Of a DNA stretch of 64,000 nucleotides, positions 36,525 through 44,243 are shown in pieces. Position numbers and translations under genes: made by a program. Source of the stretch: Lysinibacillus sp. SGAir0095. GTDB lineage: Bacteria > Bacillota > Bacilli > Bacillales_A > Planococcaceae. The stretch covers positions 706,001-770,000 of the forward strand of contig NZ_CP028083.1 in assembly GCF_005491425.1 (NCBI RefSeq). The letters are read 5' to 3'. A model generated the notes under the pieces. That model saw only the letters and a program-made list of their open reading frames with translations. It made no database searches and had not been told where the DNA came from. Each line of letters starts with the position of its first letter. Position 1 is the stretch's first letter.

Positions 36525-37724
36525 ATGCAAAATGTAAGCGATATCATCATTGTGGGTGGAGGAATCGGCGGTTTAGCCACTGCTTTATCAATCTATAAAA
36601 ATACTGGTAAATCAATTTCTGTTTTTGAGCAAGCACCTGAATTTGGTGAAGTTGGTGCGGGGATTCAATTAGCTCCAAACGCACTAGAGGTATTAGACTA
36701 TCTTGGGGTTAAAGACGAAATTTTAAAAGTTGCAGTACAACCAAAGCGTTTAGTATTGAAAGATGTCTTTACGGCAAAAGAGGTTGCAACATTAGATTTA
36801 GGGGAAGATTTTCAAAAGGAATTCGGCCAGCCTTATGTAGTTTTACATCGTTCAGATTTACATCGCGTTCTGTTTGAAGCATGCAAAAAATTAGAAAACA
36901 TTCTATTCTTTAACAACCAGGTCATCCAAAGTACAGAGCAAAGCGATGGAACGGTGACAATTACCAATCAAAATGGTGAAAAGTTCACAGCTGAAGCGGT
37001 TATTGGGGCAGATGGGTTAAAATCCAAGATCCGTAGCAACTTTGCAGATGATGAGCCAATCAATTCTACATACGTAGCTTACCGTGGCACAATCCCGATT
37101 AAGGAAGTATCAGAGGATTTAGATTTAGATGATGTGATTATGTGGATTGGACCAAATCTTCACATGGTACAATATCCTGTTCGCCGTGGCGAACTATATA
37201 ACCAAGTAGTTGTGTTTAAATCCTATGATGCAACAAAGGAAGATTGGGGTAATCCAGATGAAATGGCGAAACGTTTCGAAGGTGCACATCCAAAAGTCCA
37301 AAATGCACTTTCATACATTAATCGCCAATTCCGTTGGCCGATGTTCGACCGATTACCAATCAATAACTGGTCAGAGGGGAACGTTACTCTAATGGGTGAT
37401 GCTGCACACCCAATGCTACAATACCTCGCACAAGGAGCTGTTCAAGCGTTAGAGGATTCTTATATTCTTGGTGAGCAATTAAAAGAAAATGAATCTTATG
37501 AAGAGGCATTCAAAAAATACCAAGAAATACGTATACCACGCTCTGCAATGGTTCAAACAAGTGCACGTAACTGGGGAGAAATCATTCATGCGGAAGATCA
37601 TCTTCTAATAATGCTGCGAGATGCAATTTTTGAAAAACATCAGCCAAAAGATTTCCATCGCGTAGATTTCTTATATGGTATCTTCAACAAATACAAAGCT
37701 GAAAAATTAATTAAAGCTAAGTGA
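36525..37724 (+). CDS. FAD-dependent monooxygenase, 3-hydroxybenzoate 6-hydroxylase-like
   Basis: The 399-residue class A flavoprotein monooxygenase has the FAD motif GGGIGG (11-16), the DG motif IGADGLKSKIRS (about 160) and the GD motif MGDAAHPMLQYLAQGA (from residue 290). It resembles salicylate hydroxylase-like enzymes. Beside a gentisate dioxygenase the best prediction is NADH-dependent para-hydroxylation of 3-hydroxybenzoate to gentisate. ATG 36525 follows GAGGGGGAAAAG; earlier in-frame ATGs lack a site. Salicylate 5-hydroxylation to gentisate normally uses a different enzyme class. The exact substrate is inferred from context. Confidence 0.87.
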   Translation: MQNVSDIIIVGGGIGGLATALSIYKNTGKSISVFEQAPEFGEVGAGIQLAPNALEVLDYLGVKDEILKVAVQPKRLVLKDVFTAKEVATLDLGEDFQKEFGQPYVVLHRSDLHRVLFEACKKLENILFFNNQVIQSTEQSDGTVTITNQNGEKFTAEAVIGADGLKSKIRSNFADDEPINSTYVAYRGTIPIKEVSEDLDLDDVIMWIGPNLHMVQYPVRRGELYNQVVVFKSYDATKEDWGNPDEMAKRFEGAHPKVQNALSYINRQFRWPMFDRLPINNWSEGNVTLMGDAAHPMLQYLAQGAVQALEDSYILGEQLKENESYEEAFKKYQEIRIPRSAMVQTSARNWGEIIHAEDHLLIMLRDAIFEKHQPKDFHRVDFLYGIFNKYKAEKLIKAK

Positions 37725-37773
37725 CGTTTATGCGGTGATCTTGTACTTTTAGATTGTCGTCAGTAGCTGAAAA

Positions 37774-37809
37774 AAGCGTTAGAGCATGAAAACTCTAACG
37801 CATTTTTAA
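37774..37809. terminator. Bidirectional terminator
   Basis: GCGTTAGAG and CTCTAACGC form a perfect 9-bp stem with an 8-base loop between convergent genes, with A- and T-rich flanks. Confidence 0.85.
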
Positions 37810-37811
37810 TC

Positions 37812-38570
37812 CTATCCCTTATATCCAAAAGCACGGGACATTTCTTTATTAATCTCTATGACTTGTTGAACGATTTCCGAGGATTTGTCATTTGGAACTT
37901 GCTCTGTGAAGCCGATAATTGTACATGCAGCAACTAAGTCATTTTTATAATCTAAAATTGGCAAGCTTAAGGAAGATACATGCCTTGTCAGCGGCTCTTT
38001 TGCAAAGGCAACGTGAGTTTCGCGAATTTCCAGTAACTCTTTCTGAAATTCTTCTACTGGGAAGGCCGAATTCTTCGTTTGTTCTTGATCAATCCAGTTA
38101 AACACTTCTTCGCGTTTTGCATAAGCAGCGTGGACTTTCCCGGCAGCAGAAAGAAGAGGGAGTTTCGTACCAATTTGGGCTCCAATATTTAAGCCATAAT
38201 TGGTATTCCAAATATTCGTTATAACTGGCGTATCATTCAACCAAACAGATAACGAGGATGTCATATTAGTAACATTACTAATTTCCTTAAAGTAAGACGA
38301 TAGTTTACTTGTAATGTCGTTATTTTTCATCGCAGCATTTCCGTACTCAAGAAATTTGTATCCTAATGAATAGTGACCTTGTTTAGCATCTCTATAAAGA
38401 AGATCTAGTTGTGTTAATGTATTTAAATATTTATAGAGATTACTTTTTGATATTCCAGTGAGCTCTTGAATCTCGGTAAATTTTAAAGGGTTGTCATTTT
38501 GAGCAACAACATCAATAATATTGACACCGTGAACGAGGGACCCGATGGTTGAAGCTTTGTTCATTTCCAT
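37812..38570 (-). CDS. IclR family transcriptional regulator (second copy)
   Basis: The 252-residue protein has the same length and layout as the first IclR protein: winged helix LKFTEIQELTGISKSNLYKYLNTL and effector domain GLNIGAQIGTKLPLLSAAGKVHAAYA with HVSSLSLPILDYKNDLVAACTIIGFTE. Matching blocks throughout show a shared ancestor by duplication. It is divergent from the DinB gene, with 148 bp between the starts. AAAGGATATAG precedes the ATG. The two paralogues may act as heteromers, or answer different ligands (inference). Confidence 0.9.
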   Translation of the reverse strand: MEMNKASTIGSLVHGVNIIDVVAQNDNPLKFTEIQELTGISKSNLYKYLNTLTQLDLLYRDAKQGHYSLGYKFLEYGNAAMKNNDITSKLSSYFKEISNVTNMTSSLSVWLNDTPVITNIWNTNYGLNIGAQIGTKLPLLSAAGKVHAAYAKREEVFNWIDQEQTKNSAFPVEEFQKELLEIRETHVAFAKEPLTRHVSSLSLPILDYKNDLVAACTIIGFTEQVPNDKSSEIVQQVIEINKEMSRAFGYKG

Positions 38571-38663
38571 TTTCTATATCCTTTCTAGTTTCAATAATAG
38601 GAGAGATATTCTAGAGTTGTATTTTTAGAATTATTAATTATATACTAAAATATACTATTATAG

Positions 38664-38675
38664 ATTATCGGAAAA
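38664..38675. promoter_or_regulatory. Candidate operator upstream of the DinB gene
   Basis: ATTATCGGAAAA differs by one base from the ATTATCTGAAAA core near dctP. It lies 44 bp before the DinB start codon, in the divergent region with the second IclR gene. Confidence 0.4.
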
Positions 38676-38718
38676 GTGAAGCAAATTCACTATATTAAGA
38701 ATTGGAGGAGGTTTTTTT

Positions 38719-39213
38719 ATGGCAACAGCAATTTTAAACGAAAAAGTAGAAGTGTTTAAGACAAGTATTTTGGATATGATAAAGGTACTTGAGGATACCG
38801 AGGATTCCGTACTTTATAGGAAGCCTTCTAAGGAAGAATGGTCAGGTATGCAAATCGTTTCCCACGTTCTTGAGGCTGTAGACTTTTGGTTAGTAGACTT
38901 GGAAGCATTACTGATTGTTCCAGGTGCAAAGTGGGGTCGAAATCATGAACATGTTCGTCGCTTAGCTGCAGTAAATGAAACGGTTGTATCAAAGCTTAAA
39001 AAAGAGAATGCAATTAAAGAATTACAAAATCTAGTGCCAAGAGTTGAAGAAGTTTTAGGGAAAGTGCAAGAAGAGGATTTAGCAAAAACAGCACCAAGCT
39101 ATAATCCTAATTTTGATGGCAAACCTTTATCCTTCTTAGTCGACCATTTAATTGTTCAGCATGTTGCCGGGCATTATGATCAGCTCGTTCGTCATCTAGA
39201 AAAAGTTCAATAA
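38719..39213 (+). CDS. DinB/YfiT-fold protein, candidate thiol-dependent maleylpyruvate isomerase
   Basis: The 164-residue protein is a four-helix DinB-fold protein with the metal-binding histidine triad in place: His49 (IVSHVLEA), His148 and His152 (QHVAGHYDQLVRHL). DinB/YfiT proteins include bacillithiol- and mycothiol-dependent S-transferases. The actinobacterial mycothiol-dependent maleylpyruvate isomerase belongs to this superfamily. Here it lies in a gentisate cluster that otherwise lacks an isomerase. Its upstream motif is shared with the other catabolic operons. A bacillithiol-dependent maleylpyruvate isomerase is therefore a reasoned inference; the sequence alone shows only the fold. 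GGAGGAGG precedes the ATG. Confidence 0.75.
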   Translation: MATAILNEKVEVFKTSILDMIKVLEDTEDSVLYRKPSKEEWSGMQIVSHVLEAVDFWLVDLEALLIVPGAKWGRNHEHVRRLAAVNETVVSKLKKENAIKELQNLVPRVEEVLGKVQEEDLAKTAPSYNPNFDGKPLSFLVDHLIVQHVAGHYDQLVRHLEKVQ

Positions 39214-39223
39214 ATAGTATCAT

Positions 39224-39270
39224 ACGTCTACCTAAGAGCATTTAATGCCTTGGGTGGGCGTTTTTTTTTT
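39224..39270 (+). terminator. Terminator of the DinB gene
   Basis: A bulged stem from ACGTCTACCTAAG to TTGGGTGGGCGT, followed by a run of T. Confidence 0.7.
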
Positions 39271-39432
39271 TAGATTTGTGTGGTATGCGCGTAAAAGTAT
39301 TAGAAGCATCAAGAAACTGAACTATGCTAGTGAATTCTATTCCTGTTCTTGATTAGCAACTATTCCAATATACAGAGCTCTTTATGGTATATTGGATAAA
39401 AAATCTATCTAAGTTTAGGGGCAATGTGAATA

Positions 39433-39918
39433 ATGGCAAAACAAAAAGGTACGAAAACAAATGCCGTTCGTTTAGTGGAACAACAAAAAATTAACTATAA
39501 CTTAATAGAATATAGCATCGAAGAATCTCATGTTGACGGAGTGACGGTAGCAAATAAGGTGGGGTATCCGGTCCATCATGTATTTAAAACATTAGTAGCA
39601 ACAGCTGGTACGGGTAAATTCTTTGTTTTTGTTATTCCTGTAGCGGAAGAACTAAATTTAAAAGCTTGTGCTAAGGTAGCAGGTGAAAAGAAAATCGAAA
39701 TGCTGCATGTTAAAGACTTATTATCGACAACTGGTTACATTCGGGGTGGCTGTTCTCCTATTGGCATGAAAAAGCTTTTTCCAACTTTTATTGAAGAAAC
39801 GGCTGCTGACTTGGATTACATTATTGTTAGTGCGGGAAAAATCGGGATGCAAATCCAACTAAATCCAAATGATTTAATTCACGTAACCTCTGGTAAATTC
39901 GCAAAGTTGACTGTATGA
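39433..39918 (+). CDS. ybaK: Cys-tRNA(Pro) deacylase YbaK/EbsC
   Basis: The 161-residue protein is a single YbaK editing domain. Typical blocks are the catalytic-lysine region [12 protein letters not shown] (Lys about 52), [24 protein letters not shown] and [15 protein letters not shown]. The free-standing enzyme hydrolyses Cys mischarged on tRNA-Pro after prolyl-tRNA synthetase. GTTTAGGGGCAATGTGAAT lies before the ATG. It is monocistronic. Confidence 0.92.
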   Translation: MAKQKGTKTNAVRLVEQQKINYNLIEYSIEESHVDGVTVANKVGYPVHHVFKTLVATAGTGKFFVFVIPVAEELNLKACAKVAGEKKIEMLHVKDLLSTTGYIRGGCSPIGMKKLFPTFIEETAADLDYIIVSAGKIGMQIQLNPNDLIHVTSGKFAKLTV

Positions 39919-40009
39919 TAGTAAAGGTTTATTCGATTAACTTTGGTAGATTTGTTTTAAGGTGAACATAAAATAAGCCAATGCAATTTTTAGAAAGAAG
40001 GCTTTAGAA

Positions 40010-40678
40010 TTGAGAAGAGAGTTAAAATGGAAATGGTTATTCTTCTTTGGCGGATTAGCTGTGATGTCTTTAGGCGTTTCCATGATTATAAAGGGGAAGG
40101 CACTTGGGGTAGGGCCCTGGGATGTTCTTCATATTGCATTATTTAAGAATATCGGTTTAACAGTCGGTTCATGGTCTGTTATTACGGGGGTAGTTATTGT
40201 AGGATCAACATCTCTTTTATTAAAAGAATGGCCTAGGCTTGCCACTTTGTTTAATATGTTCCTGTGTGGGATGTTCATCGATTTCTACAACTGGCTATTA
40301 CCGAATTCGTCAGGGGTAATTTTCGACGTCTTTTATTTTGTAATGGGCGTTATTGTCTTAGGTGTCGGTTGTGCCTTATATATTTCACCTAAGCTTGGAG
40401 CGGGTCCTCGCGATACGCTAATGATTCTTTTTGCTAAAAAGTTCGGATGTTCTATAGGCAATGCTCGTTTAGCTATGGAAGCCATGATCGCCATAATTGG
40501 TTGGTCACTTGGGGGGCCAATTGGTGTTGGAACAATTATTATTGCTCTATTCACCGGCTATATCGTGCAAATTTCATTACCATTTTTCGAAAGAATGCTT
40601 AAAGTTAAAATAGATAGTGAAGGTCGAAAAGATGTCCTTTCAGATAAAGATATAGATCATCTCGCAAAAGAAATTTAG
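40010..40678 (+). CDS. YczE/YyaS/YitT-type integral membrane protein
   Basis: The 222-residue protein has five or six membrane segments. It contains two copies of a GxGPWD/GAGPRD motif (GKALGVGPWDVLHIALF and SPKLGAGPRDTLMILFAKK), the hallmark of the YczE/YyaS family. Family members are of unknown function; B. subtilis YczE affects polyketide and lipopeptide production. The start is TTG behind AAAGAAGG. The end of the gene forms the left arm of its terminator. Confidence 0.8.
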   Translation: MRRELKWKWLFFFGGLAVMSLGVSMIIKGKALGVGPWDVLHIALFKNIGLTVGSWSVITGVVIVGSTSLLLKEWPRLATLFNMFLCGMFIDFYNWLLPNSSGVIFDVFYFVMGVIVLGVGCALYISPKLGAGPRDTLMILFAKKFGCSIGNARLAMEAMIAIIGWSLGGPIGVGTIIIALFTGYIVQISLPFFERMLKVKIDSEGRKDVLSDKDIDHLAKEI

Positions 40679-40696
40679 CTTTTGCGAGATTTTTTA
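40658..40696 (+). terminator. Terminator overlapping the YczE-type gene end
   Basis: ATCTCGCAAAAG and CTTTTGCGAGAT form a perfect 12-bp stem with an 8-base loop, then TTTTTAT. Confidence 0.9.
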
Positions 40697-40721
40697 TATT
40701 GGATCGTTTCAAAGTGATCAA

Positions 40722-41183
40722 TCACTCTTTAAATTTCTTCATTTCAAAGAAGAAAATAAAATTTTGGATAATGATGACAATTACAATGATGAAGAAAATG
40801 CTGAATTTACTGAAGGGAAGTGGCAGCAATAACAGGGCAAGTATTATTGGTAATGCCCATGTTAAGAAGGTATACACTTTTTTTGTAGCGCTCATTGTGA
40901 CATATTGATACATTTCATCGTCTTCATTATATTCTGGTGGTTTTATAGAAAAGGCATTTATTTTCTTATCCGGGTTCTTTTTATTGTGTCTTTTTACGAA
41001 GAAAACAACAGTAAATATGAATGCCACTAAAACGAACCAACTGATTATGCCTACTGGGTGGATTGTATATTCAATAAAATTTTCGGTAATTGTAGCGTTG
41101 CTGCGTGTAAAGCCCCAGCCCATGAATAATAGAATGATACAGCTCAAAATATTGAAAATGGGATAAATCATCCGAATGTTCAT
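40722..41183 (-). CDS. Small membrane protein of unknown function
   Basis: A 153-residue protein with four hydrophobic segments (about 5-24, 44-63, 105-120 and 124-145) and a charged middle loop. I do not recognise a named family. Its start overlaps the end of the helix-turn-helix regulator gene by 4 bp (ATGA). Such pairs of a small XRE regulator and a membrane protein are common in Bacilli, and the regulator probably controls the pair. Confidence 0.75.
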   Translation of the reverse strand: MNIRMIYPIFNILSCIILLFMGWGFTRSNATITENFIEYTIHPVGIISWFVLVAFIFTVVFFVKRHNKKNPDKKINAFSIKPPEYNEDDEMYQYVTMSATKKVYTFLTWALPIILALLLLPLPFSKFSIFFIIVIVIIIQNFIFFFEMKKFKE

Positions 41184-41386
41184 CTTTCATCCTCCTCAAG
41201 CCAAAATATTTGTTCAAGTGGTTCCTTTAATTCCTTTGAAAGCTTCAGTGCAAGAGTAATTGAAGGGGAGAATTCACCTTTTTCAATAAAGGCAATCGTT
41301 TGCCTTGTAACGCCTACTAGCTTTCCTAAATCACTTTGAGTGAAGTTGTTTCTTGCGCGCAGCTCCTTAACACGATTTTTTAGCAA
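41180..41386 (-). CDS. XRE/Cro-type helix-turn-helix regulator
   Basis: The 68-residue protein is a bare helix-turn-helix domain: VKELRARNNFTQSDLGKLVGVTRQTIAFIEKGEFSPSITLALKLSKEL. It belongs to the YgzD/YozG-like group of very short regulators that usually sit with a membrane protein gene, as here. The upstream region holds repeated TGTTTACTTAACAT/TGTTAAGTAAACAT-like sequence (41407-41471), which may be its operator. Confidence 0.88.
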   Translation of the reverse strand: MLKNRVKELRARNNFTQSDLGKLVGVTRQTIAFIEKGEFSPSITLALKLSKELKEPLEQIFWLEEDER

Positions 41387-41589
41387 TATATAGCCTCCCT
41401 GTTAAACATACCAAACAAAAAGTTATGTTTACTTAACATATGATACTTTCAATGTAATGTTTACTTAACATTTTGTCAATGATTTCTATAAATTTTTAAT
41501 CGAATAATTATCTGATAATTCTCGCATATCGAAAAATCTCATGATTATGCTAAAATTTAACTAACTATGATGCAAAGGGAGATGAATCC

Positions 41590-42780
41590 ATGTCTAAAAC
41601 TTTAGATACATTCCTAAACGAAAATTTAGAAGTCTTACGTGATCAAGGGCTATACAATGAAATTGATGCAGTTGAAGGGGCTAATGGTCCAATCATTCAA
41701 GTTAACGGGAAGCAATTAATCAATTTATCTTCAAATAACTATTTAGGCTTAGCAACTAACGAAGAACTAAAACAAATAGCAAAAGATGCAATTGATAAAT
41801 ATGGTGTGGGTGCTGGAGCAGTACGTACAATTAACGGAACGATGGATCTGCATGTAAAATTGGAAGAAAAGTTGGCGGAATTTAAAGGAACAGAGGCGGC
41901 GATTTCTTATCAATCCGGCTTTAACTGTAACATGGCTGCCATTTCTGCTGTAATGGATAAAAATGATGCGATTCTTTCGGATCAATTAAATCATGCATCA
42001 ATTATTGATGGCTGCCGTTTATCAAAAGCGAAAATAATCGCTTATAATCACTCAGATATGGAAGACCTGCGTGCAAAAGCGAAGGAAGCTACTGAGTCTG
42101 GCTTATACAATAAAGTAATGGTCATTACAGATGGTGTTTTCTCAATGGATGGAGACATTGCGAAGTTACCTGAAATCGTGGAAATCGCAAAAGAATTTGA
42201 CTTAATCACTTATGTAGACGATGCCCATGGTTCAGGTGTTACGGGCAAGGGAAAAGGAACAGTGAAGCATTTCGGGCTAGAAAAAGAAATCGACTTCCAA
42301 ATCGGCACATTGTCTAAAGCGATTGGTGTAGTGGGTGGCTATGTAGCAGGGAAGAAAAATTTAATCGACTGGTTAAAGGTTCGTTCTCGTCCATTCCTAT
42401 TCTCAACTGCCGTGACACCGGGAGATGTTGCTGCAATTACTCGTGCAATTCAAATGATTATCGATTCAACAGAATTACACGATCAACTATGGGAAAATGG
42501 CGATTATCTAAAAGCAGGCTTGAAAAAGCTTGGATTTAACATCGGTGCGTCAGAAACTCCGATTACTCCATGCATTATTGGAGATGAAAAGTTAACGCAA
42601 ACTTTCTCAAAACGCCTTGTAGAAGAAGGAGTTTACGCAAAAGCAATCGTTTTCCCAACAGTACCAAAAGGAACAGGGCGTGTCCGCAACATGCCAACTG
42701 CAGCCCACACAAAAGAAATGCTGGATGACGCTTTGGCAATCTATGAAAAAGTAGGCCGCGAATTAGGTGTAATTCAATAA
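41590..42780 (+). CDS. kbl: Glycine C-acetyltransferase (2-amino-3-ketobutyrate CoA ligase)
   Basis: The 396-residue PLP enzyme of the alpha-oxoamine synthase family has [28 protein letters not shown] and the PLP lysine in [16 protein letters not shown] (about residue 242). It splits 2-amino-3-oxobutyrate with CoA into glycine and acetyl-CoA. The alternative BioF reaction (8-amino-7-oxononanoate) is less likely: the sequence fits Kbl and an SDR-type threonine dehydrogenase is encoded at 54435. AAAGGGAGATG precedes the ATG. Confidence 0.92.
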   Translation: MSKTLDTFLNENLEVLRDQGLYNEIDAVEGANGPIIQVNGKQLINLSSNNYLGLATNEELKQIAKDAIDKYGVGAGAVRTINGTMDLHVKLEEKLAEFKGTEAAISYQSGFNCNMAAISAVMDKNDAILSDQLNHASIIDGCRLSKAKIIAYNHSDMEDLRAKAKEATESGLYNKVMVITDGVFSMDGDIAKLPEIVEIAKEFDLITYVDDAHGSGVTGKGKGTVKHFGLEKEIDFQIGTLSKAIGVVGGYVAGKKNLIDWLKVRSRPFLFSTAVTPGDVAAITRAIQMIIDSTELHDQLWENGDYLKAGLKKLGFNIGASETPITPCIIGDEKLTQTFSKRLVEEGVYAKAIVFPTVPKGTGRVRNMPTAAHTKEMLDDALAIYEKVGRELGVIQ

Positions 42781-42789
42781 AGAACGCTC

Positions 42790-42828
42790 ACTCCGAATGC
42801 AAATTCATTTTGCGTTCGGAGTTTTTTG
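42790..42828 (+). terminator. Terminator of kbl
   Basis: ACTCCGAATGCAAA and TTTGCGTTCGGAGT pair over 14 bp (one G-T pair), followed by TTTTTGT. Confidence 0.88.
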
Positions 42829-42850
42829 TATGTGTACCAGGTACACATAC
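42828..42850. repeat. Perfect 23-bp palindrome
   Basis: GTATGTGTACC and GGTACACATAC flank a single central A. It adjoins the kbl terminator but is not part of it. It resembles small dispersed GTGTACC-type palindromes of Bacillales (from memory); only one copy was noticed in the window. Confidence 0.6.
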
Positions 42851-42944
42851 AATTTAAGAACAATTCTGAATTTAATAGTGAGGCACATTTTTTAGGCTGT
42901 TGACATAAAGATATGTTAACAAAGCTATGGGAGGATGGCGTCAT

Positions 42945-44006
42945 TTGAGTGCAACAATAACTCATTTTTTCGGGCATGCGTTAACGGGGCAAGGGATAAA
43001 GCATGTTTATAATGAAATCATGAACGAAGCGAAAAACGTGTATTTACTAAATGGAGCATATGGCTTTAAGTTGGCTGAATCTTTGAAAAATATCGGTACC
43101 TTTTATAGCAGCAAGGGTGTGGACGTCGAATATTTCCATGATCCATTCTTTGAAAATTCGATTGAAGCAATTTTTGTGAAAGAGCCGTACAATATTCTTT
43201 TCTTAGAATCAACAAACCTTTTATTTGATTCAGTTGGATCACATGTTCAAGAGATTTCCTTACATGACTGTGTAGATAAGCAGAAGATGATTGAAAGGCA
43301 TCAAGATTTCTTGAATTTATTTAACAAGAAAGATGATTATTATACGAAATGTTTTCAAGCACTTTCCAACGCACTAAAAATTCATGACGATTGGGAAGTA
43401 GAAACTCGTCGATATATGGATTGGAAGGGGTTAGACACTCAAACAGAAGAGCTAATGGTGAAGGTATTTGGTGATAAGAAGCTTGAAAAAAGTGGACAAA
43501 AACAACATCGATTACTTGGTACGTTAACTCCTGAGGGTGCACGCGATACCGTTCAAAGCATCACGCAAAATCTTGATAAACGCCTATTTATCAAAGGATA
43601 TCCAGGCACTGGGAAATCTTCAATGATGAAAAAGTTAGTAGATGCTGCACTAGAACGAGGGTTTGATGCTCAAATGGTATGGTGTGGGCTTGATTCAAAT
43701 TCCGTAGATATGGTGATTTTACCGGAATTAAAGCTTTGTATCTTTGATAGTACCGAGCCCCATCAATATTTCCCAGAAAAATTAGGGGATGAAATTTTTG
43801 ATATCGCCAGACTTTGCCATCCCACTGAAGTCGAGGAAGCTAACATAAAAGAAATTGTAACAAATTATCGCTCAACGATGAACGAGGCAATTATGTATGC
43901 GAAGAAGTATGCAGAAACAGAAAAAGTGGTACGCCAGCTATTTGACGATGCTATTCTTCTTGAGCAGCTCGAAGAAAAAATGGCTGAGCTGATTTTGGAA
44001 ATATAA
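42945..44006 (+). CDS. PRK06851-type P-loop ATPase with a degenerate first half
   Basis: The 353-residue protein seems to be two tandem P-loop domains. The second has an intact Walker A, GYPGTGKSS (218-226), in IKGYPGTGKSSMMKKL. The first keeps the matching strand and turn (YLLNGAYGFKLAESL, about 33-47) but has lost Gly-Lys-Ser/Thr, so it should not bind ATP in the normal way. This tandem layout fits the PRK06851 family of Bacillota, of unknown function. TTG 42945 is preferred, with GGGAGG 10 bases upstream; the ATG at 42927 precedes that site. Confidence 0.7.
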   Translation: MSATITHFFGHALTGQGIKHVYNEIMNEAKNVYLLNGAYGFKLAESLKNIGTFYSSKGVDVEYFHDPFFENSIEAIFVKEPYNILFLESTNLLFDSVGSHVQEISLHDCVDKQKMIERHQDFLNLFNKKDDYYTKCFQALSNALKIHDDWEVETRRYMDWKGLDTQTEELMVKVFGDKKLEKSGQKQHRLLGTLTPEGARDTVQSITQNLDKRLFIKGYPGTGKSSMMKKLVDAALERGFDAQMVWCGLDSNSVDMVILPELKLCIFDSTEPHQYFPEKLGDEIFDIARLCHPTEVEEANIKEIVTNYRSTMNEAIMYAKKYAETEKVVRQLFDDAILLEQLEEKMAELILEI

Positions 44007-44095
44007 ACCTTCCTAAATGGCAACTTATAAATAAGTAAGTTAAGTTTTTCACTAGTAGTCTGATGAGAGTAAATACAATTCAATCATACAGTGCT

Positions 44096-44134
44096 AAAAA
44101 TGCTATTCATTCAGTCGAATGAGTAGCATTTTTA
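44096..44134 (+). terminator. Terminator of the P-loop ATPase gene
   Basis: AAAAATGCTA and GTAGCATTTTTA arms with an inner CATTC/GAATG stem. It lies 90 bp after the stop codon, with T-rich sequence following. Confidence 0.75.
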
Positions 44135-44153
44135 TTTGAATATACTTTTAATA

Positions 44154-44182
44154 TTGACAATTACGATTATTGTGTGTAGTCT
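44154..44182 (+). promoter_or_regulatory. SigA-type promoter of metNIQ
   Basis: TTGACA and TAGTCT are 17 bp apart, 62 bp before the metN start. The remaining leader is too short for an S-box, and none was seen. Confidence 0.45.
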
Positions 44183-44243
44183 GATTAATCATACATATTT
44201 AGTTGGAATTATCTTTTTTATTATCGATAGTTAGGAGAAGTAT

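Noticed and set aside
36525..37724. Monooxygenase considered as salicylate 1-hydroxylase
   Set aside because: That product is catechol, and no catechol dioxygenase is present; the gentisate dioxygenase next door fits 3-hydroxybenzoate 6-hydroxylation better.
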